Source: Methylococcales bacterium
GTDB taxonomy: Bacteria; Pseudomonadota; Gammaproteobacteria; Methylococcales; Methylomonadaceae
Reading direction: 5' to 3'
DNA length: 64,000 bases
Assembly (NCBI GenBank): GCA_030753675.1
Contig: JASMBU010000001.1
Location: 148,356-212,355 of the forward strand
Part shown: positions 1 to 8,264 of the stretch, piece by piece
Numbering within the stretch: position 1 is the first letter of the stretch
How the letters are laid out: the number at the start of each line of letters is the position of its first letter
The notes under the pieces: generated by a model
Databases searched by the model: none
What the model saw: only the letters and a program-made list of their open reading frames with translations
Told to the model about the DNA's origin: nothing
Made by a program: the position numbers and the translations under genes

Positions 1-67
1 TGATAGCATCAATAACCACAAAGTCATTCCCGAGGCCGTGCATTTTTGTGAAAGCTATTGGCGTCAT
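1..67 (-). CDS. dapF: Diaminopimelate epimerase, N-terminal fragment cut by the window edge
   Basis: Reading the minus strand from an ATG at 67 gives MTPIAFTKMHGLGNDFVVID, the unmistakable start of diaminopimelate epimerase (motif KMHGLGNDF). DapF converts LL- to meso-diaminopimelate, the substrate of LysA and a precursor of peptidoglycan. Only 22 residues lie inside the window. The gene follows lysA by 55 bases on the same strand, and lptM-lysA-dapF is a common gammaproteobacterial order, which supports the call. Confidence 0.93.
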   Translation of the reverse strand, partial: MTPIAFTKMHGLGNDFVVIDAI

Positions 68-122
68 AATTCTAAAAGACTCGAGGATAAAATGTGTTTG
101 CGATTTATTTTGACCCTTAAAT

Positions 123-1370
123 TCATGGTAGTAAGCTTTCCCCTTGCCATAAACTGGCTATTGATTCTCGTTTTCGAATAAGGTGAGCTTGATTTCCATC
201 AACTAGAATTTCAGGAGGGCGAGGTCTTGAGTTGTAGTTTGAACTCATTGAAAAACCATAAGCACCCGATGATCGAACGGCTAATAAGTCATTAGGGGAG
301 AGTGCTAGAAAGCGCTCTTTGCCAAGGAAGTCACCAGTCTCACAAACAGGGCCAACAATATCCCATTGTTTCGTGGGTGCCGTTGAGCGTGCGTTGACAG
401 GAATAATAGCTTGCCAAGCATTATAGAGGGCCGGGCGTAATAAGTCGTTCATGGCGGCATCAACAATGGCGAAGTTTTTGGCTTCAGTGGGTTTTAGGTA
501 CTCAACCCGTGTGACTAAGATGCCCGCATTACCGGCAATGGCTCGCCCAGGCTCAAGGAGTATTTTGATGTTTCTACCCGCTAATTTATTCAAGAGCGCA
601 TCAATATAGTCTTTAGGATCCGGCGGGGTTTCATGTTGATAGCAAATGCCTAATCCACCACCTAGGTCAAGGTGCTCAACGGTTATATTTTGGTTGTTGA
701 GTCGGTCTACGAGTAATAAAACCTTGTCTAGCGCATCAAGGAAAGGGCCCGTTTCTGTGAGTTGTGAACCGATATGACAGTCAATACCCAGAATCTTGAT
801 ATTCGTCAATGAAGCCGCGTGTTGATAGTGCGTAAAGGCTTCATTGATATCAATACCAAATTTATTTTCTTTTAACCCGGTAGAGATGTAAGGGTGTGTC
901 TTGGCATCAACATTAGGATTTACTCGGATAGAAATGTTAGCAATACAGCCCCGTTCTTTGGCAAGCGTGTTGATGCGATCGATTTCTTCGCTGACTTCGA
1001 TGTTGAAGCAGTGAATACCTGCATCCAGTGCTGCTCTGATTTCATCTTCACGTTTTCCCACGCCTGAAAAAACTATTTTTTTAGGGTCTCCACCAGCAGC
1101 GATGACGCGCTCCAGTTCTCCGATAGAAACAATATCAAAGCCAGAACCTAAGCGAGCCAGTAAGTTTAAAATAGCAATATTCGAAGAAGCCTTCATGGCA
1201 TAGCAAATCAAGTGGGGATGGTTGCCAAAGGCTTGGTCAAAGGCTTTCCAGTGTCGTTCCAGTGTGGCGCGTGAATAGATGTAACAGGGTGAGCCATAGT
1301 GTTCGGTGATTTCGCTAATTGAACACTGTTCAGCAAAGAGTTGCTCGTCCTGATAATTGAAATAATCCAT
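123..1370 (-). CDS. lysA: Diaminopimelate decarboxylase
   Basis: This 415-residue protein catalyses the last step of lysine synthesis, decarboxylating meso-diaminopimelate with pyridoxal phosphate in the cytosol. It belongs to fold-type III PLP decarboxylases: the PLP lysine is K60 in YAMKAS. Further family motifs are HIGSQL, the glycine loop LDLGGGLGICY, EPGRAI, and CETGDFL with its substrate-site cysteine. Length is normal for the family. The gene lies between lptM (2-base gap) and dapF on the same strand, so all three are probably co-transcribed. Confidence 0.96.
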   Translation of the reverse strand: MDYFNYQDEQLFAEQCSISEITEHYGSPCYIYSRATLERHWKAFDQAFGNHPHLICYAMKASSNIAILNLLARLGSGFDIVSIGELERVIAAGGDPKKIVFSGVGKREDEIRAALDAGIHCFNIEVSEEIDRINTLAKERGCIANISIRVNPNVDAKTHPYISTGLKENKFGIDINEAFTHYQHAASLTNIKILGIDCHIGSQLTETGPFLDALDKVLLLVDRLNNQNITVEHLDLGGGLGICYQHETPPDPKDYIDALLNKLAGRNIKILLEPGRAIAGNAGILVTRVEYLKPTEAKNFAIVDAAMNDLLRPALYNAWQAIIPVNARSTAPTKQWDIVGPVCETGDFLGKERFLALSPNDLLAVRSSGAYGFSMSSNYNSRPRPPEILVDGNQAHLIRKRESIASLWQGESLLP

Positions 1371-1372
1371 AG

Positions 1373-1486
1373 TTATTGTGTGTCAGCTGGTGGGGGGTTA
1401 TCAGGGATATATAGCGGTCCCATTTGTCCACAGGCCGAGAGTAAAAGTGCTGCACATAATAAGCAAATGATTTTTTGGGTAAACAT
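1373..1486 (-). CDS. lptM: LptM/LppL-type small lipoprotein
   Basis: A 37-residue reading frame starts at the ATG at 1484-1486 and ends with TAA at 1373-1375. It has a lysine-containing start, a hydrophobic stretch and the lipobox LLSAC followed by GQMGPLYIP, the signature of the small lipoprotein family encoded just upstream of lysA. In E. coli the homologue LptM (YifL) assists maturation of the LPS translocon LptDE at the outer membrane. Cys19 would be the lipidated residue. Position, motif and spacing all agree; only the precise role in this organism is inferred. Confidence 0.9.
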   Translation of the reverse strand: MFTQKIICLLCAALLLSACGQMGPLYIPDNPPPADTQ

Positions 1487-1490
1487 AAGT

Positions 1491-2870
1491 CTAATTTTTA
1501 TAAATAAATTCAGGTAGCCAAGTGGCTAACGAGGGCCAATAGGCTAATAACGCTAACATAGATAATTGAATCAGAATAAAAGGCATTACGCCACGATAAA
1601 TTTGCATTGTTGTGATTTCAGCTGGCGCTACACCACGGAGGTAAAAAAGCGCAAAACCAAAGGGAGGGGTTAGGAATGAGGTTTGTAGGTTAATAGCAAT
1701 CATGATGCCCAGCCAAATAGGATCAATGCCCATGCTTAAGAGGATAGGGCCAATGATGGGTACAATCACAAAAGTAATTTCGATAAAATCCAGTACAAAA
1801 CCGAGTGCGAACATGACGAGCATGACTAAAAAGATAGCGCTTATTTTACCCCCAGGTAAGTCAGATAATAATTCAATTATTATTTCATCACCATTAAAGC
1901 CTCGAAAGACCAGTGAAAACAAAGCGGCCCCGATAAGGATCATAAAGACCATGCTGGTGATCTTTATGGTACTTTGCATCACAGAACGTAGCGTTGGGAG
2001 CGATAATTTTTTGCGTAAGAAAGATAATAAAAGTGCACCGCTTGCCCCGACAGAGGCCGCTTCAGTGGGTGTTGCAATACCGCTAATAATAGAGCCTAAA
2101 ACGGCAAACATGAGAAGTAGAGGGGGCAGGAGCCCAGCAAATAATTGCTGGTAATTGGTTTCACGGGGGGCGTGCTTATCTATGCGGCTAGGCATAGATT
2201 CAGGTTTAAAGTGGGCGGTTAGAATGATGTAGAGTAGATAAAAAAAGACCAGTCCTAATCCTGGTATTAGCGCGCCTGCAAACAAGTCACCGACTGAGAC
2301 GGTTTCCGGTGCAAAGATCCCCATATCAAGTTGGGCCTGTTGGTATGCGGTTGAGATAACGTCACCAAGTAACACCAATACAATTGAAGGCGGAATGATT
2401 TGACCCAAGGTTCCTGAGGCACAAATAGTTCCGCAAGAAATAGCCGGGTCATATTGATTGCGTAACATGGTGGGCAGTGATAACAGGCCCATTGTGACAA
2501 CTGTCGCGCCAACAATACCGGTGCTTGCAGCCATTAGCATTCCTACAAGAGTCACTGCAATACCGAGTCCTCCGCGTGTGGAACCAAATAAATCAGCCAT
2601 ACTTTCCAGCAGGTCTTCAGCCAATTGAGCGCGCTCTAGCATGACACCCATAAAGACAAAGAGGGGTACGGCTATTAATGTTTCATTATTGAGTATGCCA
2701 AATAAACGATTGGGTAGGGCGTGCAAAAAGGCCGTGTCAAAGAGGTCAAGTTGAATGCCTACAGTGGCAAAACCGAGAGCTGTTCCACTTAAAGCAAAAG
2801 CAACAGGGAAGCCTGAAAGTAGAACGAAAAAGACGGTAAGAAACATCCAAAAAGCTAAGTATTCTTCCAT
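1491..2870 (-). CDS. dctM: TRAP transporter large permease (DctM/TakM type)
   Basis: This 459-residue, very hydrophobic protein has about a dozen membrane segments and the DctM-family motifs SGFPVAFALSGTALGF near the N-terminus and GTLGQIIPPSIVLVLLGD near residue 160. TRAP transporters use a sodium or proton gradient to import organic acids bound by a periplasmic DctP protein. The sequence resembles the subgroup annotated as mannitol/chloroaromatic or alpha-keto-acid TRAP permeases, but the substrate cannot be read from it. It follows dctQ by 3 bases and precedes lptM by 4 bases. No dctP gene is present nearby. Confidence 0.9.
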   Translation of the reverse strand: MEEYLAFWMFLTVFFVLLSGFPVAFALSGTALGFATVGIQLDLFDTAFLHALPNRLFGILNNETLIAVPLFVFMGVMLERAQLAEDLLESMADLFGSTRGGLGIAVTLVGMLMAASTGIVGATVVTMGLLSLPTMLRNQYDPAISCGTICASGTLGQIIPPSIVLVLLGDVISTAYQQAQLDMGIFAPETVSVGDLFAGALIPGLGLVFFYLLYIILTAHFKPESMPSRIDKHAPRETNYQQLFAGLLPPLLLMFAVLGSIISGIATPTEAASVGASGALLLSFLRKKLSLPTLRSVMQSTIKITSMVFMILIGAALFSLVFRGFNGDEIIIELLSDLPGGKISAIFLVMLVMFALGFVLDFIEITFVIVPIIGPILLSMGIDPIWLGIMIAINLQTSFLTPPFGFALFYLRGVAPAEITTMQIYRGVMPFILIQLSMLALLAYWPSLATWLPEFIYKN

Positions 2871-2873
2871 GGG

Positions 2874-3410
2874 TTATGGCGTTGTGTTTAGGGGAATGCC
2901 AATGGCAGAAAAGAGGCTTTTAATGGCTAGTGAAATTGCTTGTAGGAGCATTAGAGCAGCCATAACAATGATAGTGCTTTTAAGGAGATAAACGGCGGGT
3001 AATCCCCCTGAGTTCCGAGATGATTCTTGAATCGCCCAGGAATCAGCAACATATTCCCAGCTACTAATGATAATAAAAAGGCAAACAGGGATTAATAAAA
3101 AAAGAGTGCCGAGAAAATCAACCCAGCCTTGTGTTTTTTCGTTAAAGCGGTGATAAAAAATGTCTACTCGAACGTGGGCATTATGTTTGAGTGTATAGGC
3201 CGCTCCCAGCATAAAAATTAGGGCGTGCATGTAAGAGATAGATTCTTGTGCGGCAATGGAGCCGATATTAAAGCAGTACCGAAGTATAACAACGATAACC
3301 GATATCATAACAAGGGCGAGCGTAAGCCATGACGTACCTCGACCAATTTGTTCATTTAATGTGTCAATGAGTTTTATGGTGCATCGACCGTAAGTAACTA
3401 ACGAGCTCAT
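2874..3410 (-). CDS. dctQ: TRAP transporter small permease (DctQ/TakQ type)
   Basis: This protein of about 178 residues has four predicted membrane helices and the small-subunit signatures LRYCFNIGS, QESISYMHA, HVRVDIFY and SGGLPAVYLLK. It forms the membrane part of the transporter with the neighbouring DctM. The frame also opens 8 codons upstream at a TTG (3434), but the ATG at 3410 (MSSLVTYG) is the more likely start; neither has a good ribosome site. It lies 74 bases after the tungstate-type ATPase gene and overlaps no other gene. Confidence 0.87.
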   Translation of the reverse strand: MSSLVTYGRCTIKLIDTLNEQIGRGTSWLTLALVMISVIVVILRYCFNIGSIAAQESISYMHALIFMLGAAYTLKHNAHVRVDIFYHRFNEKTQGWVDFLGTLFLLIPVCLFIIISSWEYVADSWAIQESSRNSGGLPAVYLLKSTIIVMAALMLLQAISLAIKSLFSAIGIPLNTTP

Positions 3411-3484
3411 GATGATTTGACGAGTAAAAAACAAATAATTTTAACTGAAAACAAGGTGTTAAAGTATTTTAAACAGAACACTTT

Positions 3485-4462
3485 TTAAAAAACAGTAACG
3501 GCATTGGATTTGAAATTCAACCAAACCTCATCACCAATGCTGAGTTTTAAATCATCTGAGGCTTGATGCGTTATCATGGCATGAAATATTTCACCAGCCT
3601 TAATGGTGACACGCACATTATTTAAGTCCTCGATAATCGCGGTAATTTTTCCTTGAAAATGATTTCTCATGCTGGAGGAAAGCGCTGATCTGGATAGGAC
3701 TATTTGTGATGGGTCTATTGAAATGTGTGTGCCAGTTGTTGTTTGGTCTGGCGGGATTAACGTGAGTTGTGTTGTTTTAAAATAGTTATTGGAGAGTTGG
3801 CCTGCAAATATGTTAATCATCGCGTTGGGAACCGGTTTTCCAGCGGCTAGTGTAATAACTTCATCGCTAAGGGCGCAGCCCTGGAGGTGATTGTGGGTGC
3901 TGAAAATTAGGGTTTTTTGGTAGTCCTTTATAAAACTTTCAAGATTATTTTTACTGGCTTGGTCTAAATAGCTAAAAGGTTCGTCTAAGATGAGAACGTC
4001 GGGCGTCAAGGCTAGTGCACGGGCCAGTGCAGATTTTTGTTTTTCGCCATCGGATAATTCATCCGCTGTGCGATGAGCAAGATTTGTAATGCCTAGATAA
4101 TCCAAGCTAGTTGCAATACGTTCAGCGTGTAGTGATGTTGGAATACAGCGAATTTTTAATGCTGTTGAGATGTTTTGTTTGACCGTACCCTGTAGTAAGT
4201 AGGGGCGTTGCGTTAAAAAAGCAATTTGTTTTCGATAAGCGGGTGCTTTCTTAGGAAAGGTAGGGAGGCCTAAAAAGTCAAGTTGTCCCTCACGGGGAGG
4301 TATGATAAAAGCAAGAATGTTGAGTAGGGTGCTTTTACCCGAACCATTAGCACCAAAGAGTGCGGTAATTTGGTTCGATTTTATTGACAGCGATTTAATA
4401 TGTAGTGTTTCTTTTAGGGCATAATTAAATTTAAGGTTGGTCAAATGGTAGGCATGATTCAT
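3485..4462 (-). CDS. tupC: Tungstate/molybdate-type ABC transporter ATP-binding protein with C-terminal TOBE domain
   Basis: This 325-residue protein has Walker A GANGSGKS (residues 37-44), the ABC signature LSDGEKQK, Walker B VLILDEP and a switch histidine in STHNH. Its last 70 or so residues look like a TOBE oxyanion-binding fold, as in ModC and some TupC proteins. It would power oxyanion import from the inner face of the membrane. The divergent neighbour tupA encodes the matching binding protein, which is why tungstate is preferred over molybdate. The permease gene tupB, usually between the two, is absent here. It leads the tight minus-strand run into dctQ-dctM-lptM-lysA. Confidence 0.82.
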   Translation of the reverse strand: MNHAYHLTNLKFNYALKETLHIKSLSIKSNQITALFGANGSGKSTLLNILAFIIPPREGQLDFLGLPTFPKKAPAYRKQIAFLTQRPYLLQGTVKQNISTALKIRCIPTSLHAERIATSLDYLGITNLAHRTADELSDGEKQKSALARALALTPDVLILDEPFSYLDQASKNNLESFIKDYQKTLIFSTHNHLQGCALSDEVITLAAGKPVPNAMINIFAGQLSNNYFKTTQLTLIPPDQTTTGTHISIDPSQIVLSRSALSSSMRNHFQGKITAIIEDLNNVRVTIKAGEIFHAMITHQASDDLKLSIGDEVWLNFKSNAVTVF

Positions 4463-4609
4463 AATCTCATATTGTACATGAGCACATAAAGGAACGCTGA
4501 ATGATGTTGATTTAAAGTAATTCTAAGTGTCTAAATTTGAAGACGAGGTATGCGTTTTGGGCGGTTTAAATTAACCTGAAATGTAGATGTTTTATATTGG
4601 GATACCAAG

Positions 4610-5422
4610 ATGATTAAAAGATGTTTTTTTATTTTTATATGTAATGCTTTTTTTTCAGTATGCGTGGCAGATGCAGTTATTTTGCGTGTGGCAACAACGA
4701 CGAGTACTGAAAATTCAGGATTGCTTTCGGTGTTGCATCCAGTTTTTGAAAAAAACTATGGGGTTCGTTTAAATGTTATTGCTGTGGGAACAGGAAAAGC
4801 ATTGCAGTTGGGAGCCAATGGTGATGTCGATGTCGTTTTAGTACATGCACCTGCGGCTGAAGTCGCCTTTATGAATGCTGGTTTTGGCTTTCATCGTGAA
4901 GCGGTTATGCATAATGATTTTGTTATCGTGGGCCCGGCCAGTGACCCTTTGGAATTGTACCAATTAAGTACCCCAGATGAAGTGATGAAAAAAATCGCTA
5001 GCGGACAAAGTGTATTTATTTCCAGAGGAGATGATTCGGGGACACATAAAAAAGAAAATAATCTTTGGCAGCAGGTTGGTATTAACCCCAAGGGGCAGTG
5101 GTATTTGTCTGTTGGTCAGGGCATGGGGGCGGTCTTACGCATGGCTAATGAAAGTGGGGCTTATACGTTAACAGACCGGGGGACATACCTTGCCTATCAA
5201 GGTAAAGTGGCATTAGAAATTGTTTTTCAAGGCGACCCAAAGCTTAATAACCCTTACCATGTCATGGCGATAAACCCTAAGCGGCATCCGCATGTTAAGT
5301 TTGATTTGGCGCAGCAGTACATTGCTTTTTTGATCAGTGAGGAGAGCCAAAGAATTATTAATAATTTTAAGCGCAAAGGACAGGTGCTCTTTTACGGTGA
5401 TAGCAGGAAAGGACAGCCTTAA
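4610..5422 (+). CDS. tupA: Tungstate-binding periplasmic protein
   Basis: This 270-residue protein has a signal peptide (about residues 1-21) followed by RVATTTSTENSGLL, AVGTGKALQLGANGDVDV, LVHAPAAE, HNDFVIVGP and SRGDDSGTH. These are the oxyanion-binding and family motifs of TupA, the high-affinity tungstate-binding component of an ABC importer. The T-T-T-S-T stretch and the R-G-D-D-S-G-T-H loop are known anion-contact regions of the family. It is transcribed divergently from tupC with 147 bases between them and is followed after 20 bases by a kinase gene. Relevance to a molybdo- or tungsto-enzyme is supported by mobA and fdhD at 49745-51192. Confidence 0.92.
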   Translation: MIKRCFFIFICNAFFSVCVADAVILRVATTTSTENSGLLSVLHPVFEKNYGVRLNVIAVGTGKALQLGANGDVDVVLVHAPAAEVAFMNAGFGFHREAVMHNDFVIVGPASDPLELYQLSTPDEVMKKIASGQSVFISRGDDSGTHKKENNLWQQVGINPKGQWYLSVGQGMGAVLRMANESGAYTLTDRGTYLAYQGKVALEIVFQGDPKLNNPYHVMAINPKRHPHVKFDLAQQYIAFLISEESQRIINNFKRKGQVLFYGDSRKGQP

Positions 5423-5442
5423 CGATTTTATGATTTAGAGTG

Positions 5443-6324
5443 ATGAATAAAAAATTATTAGCACATAAAATTGCAGAGTTTAGCGGCAGAATCTTTGAAA
5501 TTGAGAAAATCATCCCTGTTAGTGGTGGGAGTATTAATGCCTCTTATCAAATTGTAGGGGGCAAACAGCGGTATTTTATTAAATTAAACGACGCTGATTT
5601 ACTGTCGATGTTTGAGGCTGAATATGCTGGCTTAGAGGCGCTTTATTCAACCCAAACGGTTTCAGTGCCACAGCCACTCTTGAGTGGCGTTGTCGATGAT
5701 AGAAGTTTTTTGTTGTTGACCTTTGTAGAATTTGGCTCGAACACAGCTCAGTCTGCGCAGTCTTTAGGTGAACAATTAGCAGAGCTTCATCGCTTAGAGC
5801 AGCCTTTTTTCGGCTGGCACAGAGATAATACCATTGGGTCTACCGTGCAAAAAAACAGCGCTAGAACGGATTGGCTAGTTTTCTGGCAGGATCAGCGACT
5901 AGGGTTTCAGTTGGAACTGGCTCTTCGTAATGGCTATGGGTGCCGATTGCAACAATCGGGACAAGCCTTGAAGGAGATTATGGCGGTCTTTTTTACCGAT
6001 TATCAACCGATGCCATCTTTATTGCATGGGGATTTATGGGCGGGGAATGTGGCTGTAGATAAAATGGGTTTGCCGATTATCTTTGATCCAGCTTGTTACT
6101 ACGGTGATCGTGAGACTGATATGGCAATGACCGAGTTATTTGGTGGATTTAGTGCGGGGTTTTATAGCGCTTATAACGCATCATTTGAACTAGATGCGGG
6201 GTATTGTGTACGTAAGAATCTTTATAATTTGTATCATATTTTGAATCATTTAAATTTATTTGGTGCGGGTTATCTGAATCAGGCACAGAATCTTATTGAT
6301 CAACTATTGGCTGAAGTCAAATAA
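5443..6324 (+). CDS. Fructosamine/ketosamine-3-kinase family protein
   Basis: This protein of about 293 residues belongs to the fructosamine-kinase/YniA family within the aminoglycoside-phosphotransferase fold. Visible motifs are the N-terminal SGGSINASYQI, the nucleotide lysine in RYFIKLN, the catalytic loop LLHGDLWAGN and the metal-binding IFDPACYYGDRETD. Known members phosphorylate ketosamines on glycated proteins so that they break down, but bacterial substrates are poorly defined. Start is ATG 5443 or the GTG codon just before it (5440). It lies 20 bases after tupA and ends inside a strong hairpin at 6321-6355. Confidence 0.88.
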   Translation: MNKKLLAHKIAEFSGRIFEIEKIIPVSGGSINASYQIVGGKQRYFIKLNDADLLSMFEAEYAGLEALYSTQTVSVPQPLLSGVVDDRSFLLLTFVEFGSNTAQSAQSLGEQLAELHRLEQPFFGWHRDNTIGSTVQKNSARTDWLVFWQDQRLGFQLELALRNGYGCRLQQSGQALKEIMAVFFTDYQPMPSLLHGDLWAGNVAVDKMGLPIIFDPACYYGDRETDMAMTELFGGFSAGFYSAYNASFELDAGYCVRKNLYNLYHILNHLNLFGAGYLNQAQNLIDQLLAEVK

Positions 6325-6355
6325 AACCGTTCTGCACTTGACACAACGGTTTTAT
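6321..6355. terminator. Bidirectional rho-independent terminator
   Basis: An 11-base perfect inverted repeat (ATAAAACCGTT at 6321-6331, AACGGTTTTAT at 6345-6355) with a 13-base loop separates the convergent kinase gene and the 6367-7299 gene. It has A-rich and T-rich flanks on both sides, so it could end transcription from both directions. It includes the TAA stop of the kinase gene. Confidence 0.8.
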
Positions 6356-6366
6356 TTGGAATAGTT

Positions 6367-7299
6367 TTAGTGTGTTTCTTTATACCAACTGTAGAAGAAG
6401 TATCCAGCACCGATCAAGAAAAGTAAGGCGAAAATCCATTTAATGTAGACCCCGCTCTCTTTTTCTTTTACGGTATCTTTAAATTGAAATTTTGTTAAGA
6501 CACCGAGGCTGGGGTCTTTTAAGTCAATCGTAATTTTGTTTGCGGCTAAGTTAGTGAATTGGATTTCACCGCCATCAAAGGCTTTACTGTTTCTTTTTCC
6601 GCCGCCGCGACTATGCGGGATGATAGATGAATTGCTAAAAGTCGCCTGTGAGATTGCGTCAGCCAGTTCTTTTTCTATGGTTCGAGTATCTTTGTTTATG
6701 GTTGCAATACGGATAGGTTGCCCGTTATCAATACTAATGGTAATACCACCGCCAGTTGCTTGAGTTTGTTTAGGTGGAGCAAAAGCGTCAATATAGGCAA
6801 TATCAGCAAAGTAGACCATATCCACAGAGAAATTAATAGCAGCGGCTCCAAAGGATTGTCCGGCCAAGTCATAAGTTAATTTTTGGTTGGAGTAGTCTCT
6901 GAAAGTGACGCGGGTAAATGCGAAATTGGCATTATTGGTGATAGTAACTTCTGGTTGTTTTTTAGGACTTTCAGCGCTAATACCCCGTGAGTCTGGGTAA
7001 AGCTCTGCGAGCGAATCAAGGATGGCTGATTTTAATTTTTTAGCCGAGCTGAGTGCGGTATCTGGGCGAAATGTATCGGGGCCAGTAATAAAAGCCATGC
7101 CAGTAGATTCATACGTTCTATCATTATTATGGCGAAACTGGACCGTTAAGGAGAATAAGGAATCGCCTGTTTTTGTAATAGGACCTTCCACAGAGACATG
7201 AATCTTATCTTGTCCGGCAGCCGATGCATGTACCCATTCGAGCGGTAATAAACAAAGCCCAATCATCAGTGTAAAGGTTTTTATTTTGTAAGTGATCAA
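6367..7299 (-). CDS. Secreted protein of unknown function with C-terminal membrane anchor
   Basis: I do not recognise this 310-residue protein. It has a signal peptide (residues 1 to about 25, ending HASA), a long extracytoplasmic region with alternating polar and hydrophobic stretches typical of beta structure, a short glycine-rich SRGGGKRN segment near residue 230, and one C-terminal membrane helix (WIFALLFLIGAGYFFYSW) followed by KETH. The layout suggests a type I membrane protein with most of its mass in the periplasm. A purine-rich AGGAGACTC precedes the ATG. It is alone on its strand between the terminator and the fetB remnant. Confidence 0.75.
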   Translation of the reverse strand: MITYKIKTFTLMIGLCLLPLEWVHASAAGQDKIHVSVEGPITKTGDSLFSLTVQFRHNNDRTYESTGMAFITGPDTFRPDTALSSAKKLKSAILDSLAELYPDSRGISAESPKKQPEVTITNNANFAFTRVTFRDYSNQKLTYDLAGQSFGAAAINFSVDMVYFADIAYIDAFAPPKQTQATGGGITISIDNGQPIRIATINKDTRTIEKELADAISQATFSNSSIIPHSRGGGKRNSKAFDGGEIQFTNLAANKITIDLKDPSLGVLTKFQFKDTVKEKESGVYIKWIFALLFLIGAGYFFYSWYKETH

Positions 7300-7469
7300 G
7301 AGAGTCTCCTGTCTTTAATGGTTAATTTGTACTAAGCCATTAAAGTAATGGCTTTTAGTATAAAATATTTTAGCTAATTATATCTGACAAAGCGATAGGG
7401 CAAATTGCCACATAAAAATAAGTTAAAACAATGAACGAATGACTGAGAGTCAATATTCTCTTGTTTGGC

Positions 7470-8181
7470 TTATATGTTATCAGATTGTTTTGTAGAAAAT
7501 CGGCATAGGGTTAAAAAAAACGCGCCTGCTGAGGCAAATAACATGCACATAACCATAATCTGGTAACGTGCTGCAATGGCAGGTGCAATCCCTGATAATA
7601 TTTGTCCACTCATCATGCCGGGTATGGAGACTAAACCAACAGCGAAAAGCGAATTGGTTATGGGTATAAGAGCTGTACTAAAGGCAATGTTACGGCTTGT
7701 TGATAGCTTTGTTGATGAGCCAGTTCGTTATTGAATCTTTCGTCCGCAAGGCTGATAGCATTCATCGCATTAGCAAAAATCATTCCTGACAGAGGAATGA
7801 TGAATTGAGGTTGATACCAAGGCAATAATTGTAATACCCCAAAGATTATAATGGCTAGTGTGATGCCGCCACCGAGTGAAATGGCGAGTAGTGCCTTAAA
7901 GAAGAGATCTCTGCGTTGCTGTTGAACTTCATTTAAGGCGATCCAACTGGCAGCCACAACCATGACGAGTAAAACAACAACAATCACCCACGGCGTTTCA
8001 GTGTTGAATAGGAAAGTTAGGCAATAGCCGATTGTAAATAATTGCAGCCACATTCTAGATAGCGCATAAAGGTTTTTTTTATTCCTAGAGACCAATGAAT
8101 AAAAAAGGCGAGAATCAATGCAACTGGGATGAATGAAATGACTAAGTTGAGTGTTGAAATTTGTGTAATAACAGAGTCCAT
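7470..8181 (-). pseudogene. fetB: Broken fetB-like (UPF0014) iron-export ABC permease gene
   Basis: Three frames join into one FetB-like membrane protein. It starts at ATG 8181 (MDSVITQISTLNLVISFIP), shifts frame in a run of eight A (minus strand, 8072-8079) and continues as KKNLYALSRMWLQLFTIGY through FANAMNAISLADERF. It then loses roughly a dozen residues and shifts again near 7690, resuming as AFSTALIPITNSLF and VSIPGMMSGQILSG to the TAA at 7470. One more A would restore the first junction; the second looks like a deletion of about 40 bases. FetB works with the ATPase FetA in iron export; no fetA is adjacent. Dead gene very likely. Confidence 0.87.
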
Positions 8182-8264
8182 GAATGGTTTTTTAATACAG
8201 CTGCAAGTGTTTCGGCCGTAAAATAATTAGCCGTAGGCCGCTGTTTCACTCACCATAAAAGCTT

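Noticed and set aside
1702..2154. A 150-codon plus-strand frame
   Set aside because: Antisense to dctM, with no motif and no ribosome site; a shadow frame.
8205..8240. CGGCC repeats after the regulator gene as a terminator
   Set aside because: The stem is short with a long A+T-rich loop and no T run.
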